A DNA stretch of 64,000 nucleotides from Didymella arachidicola (taxonomy: Eukaryota > Ascomycota > Dothideomycetes > Pleosporales > Didymellaceae), in the NCBI GenBank assembly GCA_016630955.3, contig CM049987.1, positions 930,001-994,000 of the forward strand. The letters run 5' to 3'. Below the pieces are notes generated by a model, which saw only the letters and a list, made by a program, of their open reading frames with translations, was not told where the DNA came from and searched no databases. The first letter of the stretch is position 1, and every line of letters starts with the position of its first letter. Positions 1 to 10,051 of the stretch are shown here, in pieces. The translations under genes and the position numbers were made by a program.

Positions 1-33
1 CATCCATGTAGAAACATGCTTACCCTCCTGCAG

Positions 34-1560
34 TCTTTACCAAGCTCGCCTCGCAGTTGACTGCTGAGAAGCTAGGTGATCTCGCCGTGATCCCTGTCAT
101 CTTCGTCGTCCAAACCATCATCTCCTACCTCGCTGCCCTTATCGTAGCCAAATGTTTTGGCTTCAAGAAGAGGCAGTCCAACTTCGTTGTTGCGATGGCG
201 GTATGTTACTTTTCCCGTAGTCACTGAGCCACCGCTGATAAGCGCCCAGGTGTTCGGCAACTCCAACTCGCTCCCTATTTCGCTCGTTATTTCTCTTTCA
301 AAGACGATCTCTGGCCTCCACTGGGACAGGATACCCGGTGACAACGATAACGAAGTCGGCGCTCGCGGTATCCTCTATTTGCTCATTTTCCAGCAACTTG
401 GACAATTGGTACGATGGACTTGGGGATTCAACGTCCTCCTTGCGCCTGCAGACACATACAAGAAAGAAGATGGCGGAACCATCAACTCCCTCGAGAGCGG
501 CGAGTATAGCGAAGAGGAGGCACAGCGCCTGCTGGACGACTCCCATTCGGATTATGAGTCCGGCAATGTCACCAGCTACGCTACTTCCGCTGGTACGAGT
601 GACACAGACTCGATCGAAGACCGCGGTGACGTCTTGGCCGAAGCCAACTTCGTGACCCCTACAAATGGCAACGTCGCAGTCGCAGGAGAAGGAGATTTCC
701 GGGGCAGGAACGGTCACACCAACGGTTACGCAAATGGCAACGGAGCGATCGACGCACTCAATTCCCTCAAGAAGGACACCATACCCAAGGGTCCCAAAGG
801 CTGGCCGAAGCGAGCCAAGTTGGGTGTCCAGCGTGCCGGAAGATTAGTTTCAAACGCCTTCTCCCGTGTTGGTCGTTCGATCTTCAATACGCTACCCATG
901 TGGCTTCAGAAAACCCTCTCAAAGGTCGGCTCATTCATTGCAAGGTTTGCTATGGGAGTTTGGGCCTTCATGAACCCGCCTTTGTGGGCTATGTTAGCCG
1001 CCATTATTGTCGCGTCTGTTCCTCAGCTGCAGCATCTTTTCTTCGATCCTGGTACCTTCATCAGCACTTCTCTGACTCGCGCTGTCAACCAGAGTGGACA
1101 GGTCGCAGTTCCTCTCATCCTGGTTGTTTTGGGCGCCAATCTGGCTCGCAACACGCTACCGAAGGAAGACCAGCACTCCATGGAGGATCCCAAGGTCGAG
1201 AAGAAGCTTGTCATTGCGTCTCTGATCAGCCGTATGCTTATCCCAACACTGGCCATGTCTCCCATCTTGGCTATCATCGCCAAGTACGTACCTGTCAGTA
1301 TCGTCGACGACCCTATCTTTGTCATCGTCTGTTTCCTGCTCAGCGGTGCGCCCACCGCTCTGCAATTGGCCCAGATCTGCCAGATCAACAATGTCTACAT
1401 GGGCGCCATGTCCAAGATCTTGTTCCAGAGCTACGTTGTGTGGATATTGCCCAGTACGCTCATGCTGGTCCTGTAAGTTCTTCCCCATAGCGCTATCTAC
1501 GCTGGCACCAGCTAACCCGTAAACAGGCTCGCTTTGGAGACCGTTGAGTGGGCCGCATGA
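34..1560 (+). CDS. Auxin efflux carrier / Ecm3-like membrane transporter, 5' end missing
   Basis: Partial gene entering from the left edge. An intron ends with cag at 31-33, and exons at 34-200, 250-1472 and 1527-1560 join in frame and end in TGA. The visible protein has hydrophobic segments at its start (VIPVIFVVQTIISYLAALIV), then the family signature VFGNSNSLPISLV and ISGLHWDRIPGDND, a long acidic/Ser hydrophilic loop (about 480-780), and a second hydrophobic half (PPLWAMLAAIIVASVPQ, VPLILVVLGANLARN) ending in LALETVEWAA. This two-block layout with a cytosolic central loop is typical of the fungal PIN-like/Ecm3 transporters, placed in the ER or other internal membranes. The substrate is not known. 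The last exon encodes only about 11 residues. The N-terminal membrane segments lie outside the window. Confidence 0.85.
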
Positions 1561-2278
1561 CAAGCACACGCGCCCGGGCTTGTAATAACTTCAGGTTTTC
1601 CTAAATTTGTTTCCTAGGAAATACTTCATGTACACATTAGCAGTAGAGCGTTTGCCAAATTTCATTATTAGCATCATAGCGCGGCGTTCAAGCTCGAGTG
1701 AGCCGTTGGGAGTAAGCTTAAGTAGACACATATGCTGTGTACATATTTGCGGCTGTGCAGAGAATACATACACGCCTCGCAAGCTGCACCACAACTGTCA
1801 CGTTAGAAACCTGACCCGCTATGTCACAGCAAGGTTGCGATTTGCCATTCAGGTTCCCGGCCCTGACGTAGATCGCCAAGGCTGCGGACCCTGAAAGTTG
1901 CGCGCGTGCGCGAAGACAAGCACATGCAAATCAGCTCGATGGACACGCCACGTTCCCTGCGCAAACTGTGTAATAAGGACCATACGGTTATGTCTGGTCT
2001 GAAGAATCTTGAATCTGTTATCTCACTGGATCTTCTCTCACTTGCCTCGAAAGCGTTTGCAGCCCGAGGACCAACCAAGCTTGGCACGTTTTGGGCTAGT
2101 TTACAGCAATCGATTAGCTGCCCTCACCCACGTGCCTTCCACCAACTCCAGCTTCCATCCTGCGCAATTTTTGAGGCTATTTACCAATTTCACTCCTGCG
2201 CCTGAGTGTTTGTAATCCTCGGCAGACTTTCCAGCTTACCTTACTGGGCACTTCTGGCGCACCTCTGTCCCGATAGCC
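1561..2278. other. Intergenic region, no gene seen
   Basis: This is the 3' flank of the Ecm3-like carrier and the 5' flank of the choline kinase. Only short overlapping frames with no recognisable protein features occur, and I see no repeat or RNA gene. Confidence 0.6.
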
Positions 2279-5237
2279 ATGTCCTCCAATAAGCAGCCAG
2301 ACACTGCGGAGCTTCCGCGCAGCAACACCATGGAGGGGAGCGCGTCACCCCGCGCGTCGTCTAACAAAGGTTCGTCTTACCCGTACCAAGAGCGGTATCA
2401 CCTGTCAAGCCCATGCACCCACCCATGTCGCTCGCAACGCTGCTTTCTTCCGTCTTGTGCTCAAATCGAAATGTTGCTTGGGTTCCTCAAGACTGGCGCG
2501 TATTGCGAAATCTTCGCTCTGAGCAGTACGACTAGGCAGCAACGGCTGGTCGGCCCCGTGGCATCGAAACAAAATCTCACGTATCAAAGAAGCATGCTTC
2601 ATGTACAGTGCTTGGAAAGTCATGCAGCAGAAATTGAGCCCTGAGCAACGTGACCTTCCAACGCAACAACAAAATGGACATTCGCTTATACTTTCTTCAC
2701 AGTCGTCTCGTTCCCAGACGAGGGCATCTCACCTCTCATGATCGCGAAGCACAAGGAGCTTGAGGCAAAGGATTACCTCGATCTTGACAAACCCGCTAGA
2801 CATTATCCTGCGAGCATCAGCGGCAAGCGACTGTCTGGCAGACCCTCCATTGAGCATATGAGCCCATTTAGGTCACAGAATCAAAGCGGAGAACCAAAAG
2901 ACGGTAACCCTTCGCTCACCTCGCTACTCTCGGAGAGCTCAAATGACGCGCATCACCATGTTCATACTCATGAACGACTTGCGAAACATGTCCACAGCTG
3001 GCTCAAAACTGAGCGAGCAAGGCGTGCCACACGCAAAGCAAAGCGGAAGGCCGCGAAAGATGCCAATCATAGCGAGGAACCACGAGAAGGCTCCAAAGAC
3101 CATCTTGAGGTGCCTTCGTCTGCACGAGGTAGAAGCGGCTCTGACTCCTCCGACGGGTCAGACGCATTGGACCAGCTTGCAGGTATCCTAGAGAAGACGC
3201 TCAACATGACCCCTGCCGATGCTAAGAGGAAGGTCAACCATGTACGCCGCATGTCGACAGGTCTCAAGCGTCACTCTGCCATTTCGAACGAGTCAGACTA
3301 CTTCGACTCTGTAGACCAGACTGTCCCTGGTTGCGACGTCGTCCTTGATAATTCGAGGACCATGGCCTATAGCATTGATGATGCGGACCACGAGCCCGAG
3401 AACGAAGACTCAGAGAGGCGGCGACGAAAGGAGAAGGAGGCTTGGACGGCTTTCAGGTTCGAGATTCTTCGTCTAGCACATACTCTTCGCCTCAAAGGCT
3501 GGCGAAGAGTAACAATGGAACAGCACGACGACATCGAAGTGCAGAGACTCAGCGGTGCGATGACTAATGCTGTCTATGTTGTATCACCTCCCAAGAATGT
3601 CAAGCCGAAGGAGGAGCGTACAGATGGCGTACCCGTACCAAAGAACCCGCCTCCGTAAGTACAAGCGAAACCGGTGCAGATCTTTGGCTGACATGTAGTC
3701 TAGAAAGCTTCTACTCCGAGTGTATGGACCTCAGGTAGACCACCTCATCAATCGTGAGCAGGAGCTCCAGTTGCTACAGCGTCTTGGACGTAAGCGCATC
3801 GGCCCGCGTCTGCTCGGCACTTTTAAGAACGGTCGCTTCGAGGAATTTCTGCATGCAGAGCCGCTCAGCTTCGAGGAGTTGCGTCAGCCTGAGACATCGA
3901 AACAGATCGCCAAACGCATGCGGGAGCTCCACGAGGGTATCGAGCTTCTAAAACCTGAGCGCGATGCAGGTCCATTCGTCTGGCAGAACTGGGACAAGTG
4001 GGTGGACCGCTGCGAGCAGGTTGTTTCTTGGCTTGACAAACAGGTCCTTGAGAGTAGTGACACACCCGTCAAGTATGCGTCTGATCGTTGGAGGAAACGA
4101 GGCTTGATCTGTGGTGTAGAGTGGCCAGTCTTCAGACAGATGGTTGAGAAGTATCGAAGATGGCTTGAGGAGCAGTACGGCGGTATTGAGAAGATCAACG
4201 AGCGCATGGTCTTTGCACACAACGATGTAAATCAGACAAACCCCGAACACGGTTCACTGATCACTGACAGCCACAACAGACTCAATATGGTAACATTCTC
4301 CGCATGACGCCCGAGGGCGAGTCACCACTCCTCCTTCCCGCAAACCAGCACAAGCAGCTGGTCGTCATTGACTTCGAGTACTCAAACGCAAACGTACCTG
4401 GCCTCGAGTTCGCAAATCACTTCGTAAGTTTGTTCACTTTGTCTGACTTTTCTGTTTCGCTAATCTGCGTAGACCGAATGGTGTTACAACTACCACAATC
4501 CCGACTACCCATTCGCATGCGCGACGAATTACTACCCTACGATTGAGGAACAGCACCGCTTCATCAGAGCATATCTTATGCACTCACCAGGATTCACTAC
4601 CCCTGGAGGGGCTTCCTCTAATCCTCCCACACCCCATTTTGGCCCTCTCCCTACCTCTGCTTCTACCACTGCCCTTACTGCCACAGCCGCTCCTAGTACT
4701 ATCTCTGCTTTCATGTTGGACTCACGTGCACCTCCAGGCCAATCTTACCAGGAACAGGAAGCTCAAGCTGAGCGTAACACGGAGGAAGAAGTCCGCCGCC
4801 TGATGGCCGAGACCAAGCTCTGGCGCATCGCCAACTCAGTTATGTGGGTAGCCTGGGGTATCGTCCAAGCCCACGTTCCTGGGTTGCCGAATTTTGATGC
4901 ACTAGACGGCGCAGTGGATGGCACCACGGAGAGTTCTACGGCCGAAACTTTGGATGGAGCAACGGCTGACATCAGAGCTGAGGCAGAGGCAGAGGAGAAG
5001 CAGGATCCCATCGTGAGTACCAAGGAGACGGAGCCCAAGGACGATGCCAAGCCGGAACTTCAGCTGGACCAGGATACTGATCTATACAAGGCACAGGAAG
5101 ATGAGGAATTTGACTATCTCGCTTACGCCCAGGACAGGGCCATGTTCGTCTGGGGTGATCTGGTCGGAATGGGTCTGGTCAAGAAGGAGGAGCTACCGGA
5201 GACGCTCCGGAACAGGATGAAGATCGTCGAGTACTAG
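2279..5237 (+). CDS. CKI1: Choline/ethanolamine kinase, long fungal form
   Basis: Phosphorylates choline (possibly ethanolamine) with ATP, the first step of the CDP-choline (Kennedy) route to phosphatidylcholine, in the cytosol. Five exons (2279-2369, 2703-3654, 3704-4226, 4280-4423, 4473-5237) give 824 codons plus stop. The first 250 or so residues are polar and basic, with a Ser/Arg/Lys-rich stretch. The catalytic part has RVYGPQVDHLINREQE, the Brenner-type HNDTQYGN loop (the intron splits it after HND) and the choline-kinase motif VVIDFEYSNANVPGLEFANHF followed by TEWCYNYHNPDYP. A Ser/Thr/Pro/Ala-rich insert and an acidic segment precede the C-terminal YAQDRAMFVWGDLVGMGLV. At 824 aa it is much longer than the roughly 450-580 aa of yeast or animal enzymes. 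Choline versus ethanolamine preference cannot be read from sequence alone. Confidence 0.88.
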
Positions 5238-7099
5238 ACGCAGTGCGAACTCGACCGCATAAGATACAAGCTCCGTAGGGTTGAGGTGGACACAAAAAGG
5301 GATGGGCATGTCGGCTGCAGCCGAACGAGTGAGCACGTTCTACACATGGAACGGACTATGGACGGGAATCTTGATGAAATCGAGTTCGATTTGTGTCTCT
5401 GAAGATACTCACAACCACACAAACAAATGAAAAGCATCGCGCTACAAACCTGATTGCGTGTCTTGAAATTTCTGGAGATACAACCTCATTCTTCGCTCCC
5501 ACTCACCGAACGATCGTCAGTCCATGAGTTCACAACAGGTTCGCGGATCATCCTGTATACGTCCAGCCACTCACTATCCCTCACAGCGTTGCCACGCCAC
5601 CCCGACCCATTGAGCACTCGTTTCACGCTCCGCACTCACTCCGCACCACATCATCCCTTTCAATCACGAATCAACCACTCAGTACCATGCATCAACTCGC
5701 CACAGCCTGGATATTATTTACACAAGCTCGTTTGCAGTGCAGCGCGCGCCACAGCAACGACAGCCTTCGAATCATGGCACGAGACGCGTGTCGATGCCTG
5801 CCAACACCCTGCCGACCTTCCAAACGCCTGCCCAGGTCAACATCAAAATCTTGCTCCTGCGAAATACGACTCGGCGGCGCTTGCACTCAGATACCCTTAC
5901 CGCTGTATGATTGGTCAGCCTACGATTCGCGTGAGGGACGCCTCATTGGCTCCCGTCCCAACGCAGGATATTTGCTGTCTTTGCAGCTTCCTGAATTGTA
6001 TACGATAGAATTGTTTCTATAAACAGAGAATTTAAGGACGTTCGAGAAGCCCCGCTGGAGGAAGATTTGGTTCGAACTTGGTTCATGGGTGGATTCGTGC
6101 AGATCTTGGTTGCGCAGCGCTGGTTGGCAGGTGGGACGGGCGGCTCTGCGGGATGGCGGGGGACATTCATCAATTCCTGTGGATCTTGGGTCTTTTCGCT
6201 GAGGGGCCGAGGGCGGTTGCATGCTTGTCGTTTCCTGGGTGTTGTGTTCGGGGCCTTTCTGCGCGTAGAAGGCATGTGTTTGTTGTTTCGACAGAGGCTG
6301 CAGGTGGTCGTACGCGTCCTGTGAGATGGGATGAGACCAGCATCTATCTTATGCTGTCTCCGCACTCGAACCTTCTGACTCCATCAGCGAATACGCCTTC
6401 CCTGCATCTTCAACATCAGCATTCCCAGCCCCCGGAAACAACGCTGCCGTTCATCAGCACCTCTACCATGCCAAAGTCAAAGGCCATAAATAACCTAATC
6501 AGGCGCTGTAGTGGGTCCTGCCAGCGGGAGCCAAGATGGATCGAGGTGGTTTGTCAATCTAGCGAGGCGCCCGACCGGGGTCTAAACATAGCTAGTCCCA
6601 TCGATTGGCCGGCAGTGTTTGGCAGCTCGCGAACCCTGTTGTCGCTTCGTTCGGCGAGTGGGACAGGCGGTTGGAGATGTTTCGTGGGAGAGCGTGTAGG
6701 CGCTGGAGGGTAGGGACGTGTCGCGTGCGTGGCAGGAGCAGATGCGTTGTATATAGGAAGACACGGTTCGTGGATGAGGTGACTTCGTTCATTCTCAAGC
6801 CTTGCGAACATCTTCAGTTGACAGTTTACGCCTTCGCTTACTCTTCTGGTTCTATTCTGGTTGTTTGTTGGTCTCAGTCAGAACGAGCGTCTTTTCTTAC
6901 GACATCACGGATTACGTCGAAATTGAGAAATTTAGAATTATCTTGCGAGATCAGTCTGTGATTTATTTCGAGAAGACATTCAATCAGCAAGCTCGGCATC
7001 ATCGGTTTCGAGTATAATACCATTGCTACCATCGAGTGGTAGTAGCTACACAAGCACGAAGACCACCCATCTCACCGGATTTCCTATACAACCGCCGTT
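5238..7099. other. Intergenic region, no gene seen
   Basis: About 1.9 kb between the choline kinase and the secreted DUF3455 protein. Several overlapping frames up to 211 codons exist on both strands, but they have His/Arg/Ser/Cys-rich, patternless translations and no coherent splice extension. The last few hundred bases should include the promoter of the downstream gene. Confidence 0.55.
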
Positions 7100-7882
7100 A
7101 TGATTTTCGCAAACACACTCGCCGTCATCCTGGCCCTTGCGCCTGCCACTCTTTTCGCCGCACCTACAGGGATTGTCGATTCGATAGCGCTTATCATCCC
7201 AAGAGATGGCACCGCTCCGCGTACAATTGAGCAGTTGGAGCCCGCTACCGCCACCTGCGATCTCTCAAACGCTGCACTTCCTGCTGGTAAGCTTACATAT
7301 GCGTTACTTTATCCGATACTCCAACTAAAGATATTCTCAGAAGCCTCAGGTCTCCCAGCTGTCAGCGACGGCCTCAAGCTCAAGCATATCGCAGTCGGCC
7401 GCGGTGTGCAGAACTACACTTGCGCCACCGCCGCAGCAACCGAGACGCCCAAGGCCGTCGGCGCCATAGCCTCGCTCTTCAACGCAACCTGCGATGGTGT
7501 CCGTGCGCCTGCTGTGCTTGCATCTGTCACCAAGATCGCACTTGGCTACTCTATCCCCAACACAAAGCTGGCCGAGGGCAGGCTTTCCGGCCATCATGAG
7601 TTCACCGAAAAGGGTGTCCCTTTCTTCAAGCTGCAGACCGACAAGGTCAACTTCGGCGCAGTCCACGTCAACAACGCCATCAAGATGAATGCGCCCACGG
7701 ATGCCAGCACAGGACCTAATGGCCTCGGCAGTGTTCCATGGTTGAAGCTTACTCGTGTCGATGGTGATTACCAGGAGGTCTATCGGATTAACACTGCAGG
7801 AGGTGTTGCGCCTAAGACATGCGAGGGAGTACAGGGCAGCATCAGTGTTGATTATGCTGCTGAGTACTGGTTCTACGCATAA
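7100..7882 (+). CDS. Secreted DUF3455-type protein of unknown function
   Basis: Two exons (7100-7286 and 7341-7882) encode 242 aa. The 54-nt intron is a multiple of three and has no in-frame stop, so an unspliced reading also stays open. The N-terminus is a clear signal peptide (MIFANTLAVILALAPATLFA, then AP). The mature part has the family pattern seen in fungal secreted DUF3455 proteins: LPAEASGLPAVSDGLKLKHI, then VGRGVQNYTC, ASLFNATC, a HHEFTEKGVPFF segment and a C-terminal TRVDGDYQEVYRINTAGG-V-P-TC motif. At least four cysteines could form disulfides. It was probably named from fungal secretome surveys; no enzymatic activity is established that I can name. ATG 7100 is chosen because it begins the signal peptide. 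Confidence 0.78.
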   Translation: MIFANTLAVILALAPATLFAAPTGIVDSIALIIPRDGTAPRTIEQLEPATATCDLSNAALPAGKLTYALLYPILQLKIFSEASGLPAVSDGLKLKHIAVGRGVQNYTCATAAATETPKAVGAIASLFNATCDGVRAPAVLASVTKIALGYSIPNTKLAEGRLSGHHEFTEKGVPFFKLQTDKVNFGAVHVNNAIKMNAPTDASTGPNGLGSVPWLKLTRVDGDYQEVYRINTAGGVAPKTCEGVQGSISVDYAAEYWFYA

Positions 7883-8080
7883 GAGTTTCAAGTTTGTGTA
7901 GTTTAGGTGGTGGCGCTGGTTCGATTCCATTGTACAGAGCATTTGTCGGCGTTGGGGGCGTTCCTGGTATCGATCATCTTAATCCAGCGCTTGTACGCTG
8001 TAGATGAGTTTGCGCTATACCCATACTTCAACCGTAGTCGGTGTCCTAGATGTCAACTTCTGTGCTCTTGCCAAACGATT

Positions 8081-9804
8081 TCAAACGTCGTCTCTTTCAT
8101 CTCGTTTCTCGCGGCGGTAGCGGCTGCTCCTCTTCCTCATGAGGTTGTTGCTATCTTTTGGTGGTCCAAGTTCCTTATCCTTCGTCTCGTTGGGCTTTTT
8201 CTTGGGCCAGTCTTTGCAGATATCGATCCTGGACCTCGGCGCAAAAAGCTCCAACAGGACATAGAGAAGATAGTCAACAATGACACATAAGCAGAAAAGC
8301 TTGCCTGCCCAGATACCGCAGCCATAATACCTCTTGAGGCGCTCGATGAGCGCAAAGCTCTGGATACCGGATCGACCGCGTGTAGCACTCCATACACCAG
8401 CGGCACCTGCACCCTGGTAGAAATCGTCATGTCGAATGACTCCGCTGATGCCGTCATACACCCTTTCTGTCCTTTGGGCAACGTCTGTCCAAGAGTACAT
8501 CTGTTTCACCTGATTGTGAAACAGATCTGTTCTGACTTTGCCTTCGCGGAGCTTGGCGATTGCACGACCTGTTGCAGCAACGATGTCGTCCTCTTCGGGT
8601 GCAGCAAATTCTGTCATATGTGTAGGAAGCACTTCGGGAATTCCGCCGACTCGTGTACACACTACGTAGAGACCGCACGAGGCAGCTTCTACAATGACTG
8701 TGCCGAACGCTTCCATCAGCGAAGGATGAAGATAGATGTGCCCTTTGACCATAACGTCCCGAACCTCCTCGTGACGGACAGCGCCCATCATGAGCACTTT
8801 CTCTTGTAGCACATTCCTTTCAATCATCTGCTCAAGGTCGATGGCTTTCGGGCCGTTACCGGCGATGAGGAATCGAACATTAGGGTTCGCTGCGATGATT
8901 CGGGGTATGGACGCAACCAGCAAATCAGTCCCCTTGTTGTAGTATAAACGGGAGATGACAACGATCGTAATGATATCTTCCGGACCAAGAGGCTGTCGAG
9001 GACCCGGTGCCGTTCGGTGCTTCGAGTCCTGCGTGTCATGTGAGAGTGGCCTGAAGTTCTCGGCAACGACGGCGTTCGGTATGACAGAAACCATAGATGG
9101 ATCGAGTGAGGCCCTGAGCACGGTATTCTCTTTGCTTTCCAAGGTCAGTAAACAAACCTCGGCTCCCAGGAGGCTCGTGACATACCAGGTATGGCTGACA
9201 CCTATGACATGATCCACATCGCTCAGAGTGAACTTCAACAGCTTATTTGTAAGTATAGTCCCAGCGTCCGCAAAGCCAAAGAGGCTGTGGTCCGTGAAGA
9301 CTGTTCTCAGCCCCATGGTTCGAGCGTGTAGTATAGCCTCATGGCATAGACTGCTGAGGCTAGCATGGCCGTGTACGATCTCAATTCGTTCGCGTATAAC
9401 GATGTTGCGAAACACCGGGAAGAAAGAGAACACGGTGGGGAAGGCGGTCTCGCGGTAGATGATGAAAAACGGCACATAGTAGACCTTCAGGCCGTTGGTG
9501 AGGTATCGCACACCTGTTCTTCCGGCATATGCGTGGGTGATGACTATGACTTTGTGTCCTCGATCGATGAGTTTCTGGGAATTGGTTTAGCAGAGGGGGT
9601 AAGGGGTGATTTTGGCTTCTTACAGTGGACAACTGATACATGTGACTCTCCACACCTCCTACGATCATAAGAAATTATTTCAGAGCTCGAGATACAGCTC
9701 ATACCAGGCTGAGGATAGAAGTTGTCGCTGACCATGCTATTATCTTGTCAACTAGGGGACCGAGCTTGCCAGGGGGGTGGGGCATACGCGATGTTGTAAG
9801 GCAT
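8081..9804 (-). CDS. GPI3: GPI3/PIG-A, catalytic subunit of GPI-GlcNAc transferase
   Basis: Transfers GlcNAc from UDP-GlcNAc to phosphatidylinositol on the cytosolic face of the ER, the first step of GPI-anchor synthesis. Five exons read on the minus strand: 9804-9788 (17 nt), 9736-9705, 9658-9624, 9574-9186 and 9134-8081, giving 508 aa. The joined N-terminus reads MPYNIAMVSDNFYPQPGGVE followed by SHMYQLSTKLIDRGHKV, the usual GPI3 start. Further motifs are GHASLSSLCHEA, TDHSLFGFAD, GVSHT|CKENTVLRA across intron 4, VSVIPNAV, the GT4 nucleotide-sugar motif with SLMEAFGTVIVEAASCG, and a C-terminal membrane segment (LFCLCVIVDYLLYVLLELF). Intron 4 (9135-9185, 51 nt) lacks stops, so the open frame hides it. 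The C-terminal basic tail ends RREKRDERDDV. Confidence 0.95.
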
Positions 9805-10051
9805 GACTGCAACGTGTGAGGATCAGTCCCTCCGCTATACGCGCCGGCGACTGCAGACATCACAAGACCAAAGCGTATTGCCCAGGTGGGTTTGTTGGAC
9901 CCTGAGCAGAGTCGCGACACGAAAGCATGTGCAAGCGCGTCATTGGCGGTCGGCGTTTGGGGCAGCGACCTCCGCGATCTTTTTGTCGTGATCTAGAATT
10001 TCTGAACAACGAACGGCATCATCGAACCCGTTAGAACAACAAGCCTGCGCC
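9805..10051. promoter_or_regulatory. Divergent promoter region between GPI3 and DBP6
   Basis: The start codons of GPI3 (minus) and DBP6 (plus) are 247 bp apart, so both promoters and both 5' leaders must lie here. No TATA box or other site stands out clearly. Confidence 0.6.

Noticed and set aside
5454..6008. 184-codon plus-strand frame in the gap after the choline kinase
   Set aside because: His/Ser/Arg-rich translation without motifs, overlapped by other frames, and no conserved splice extension.
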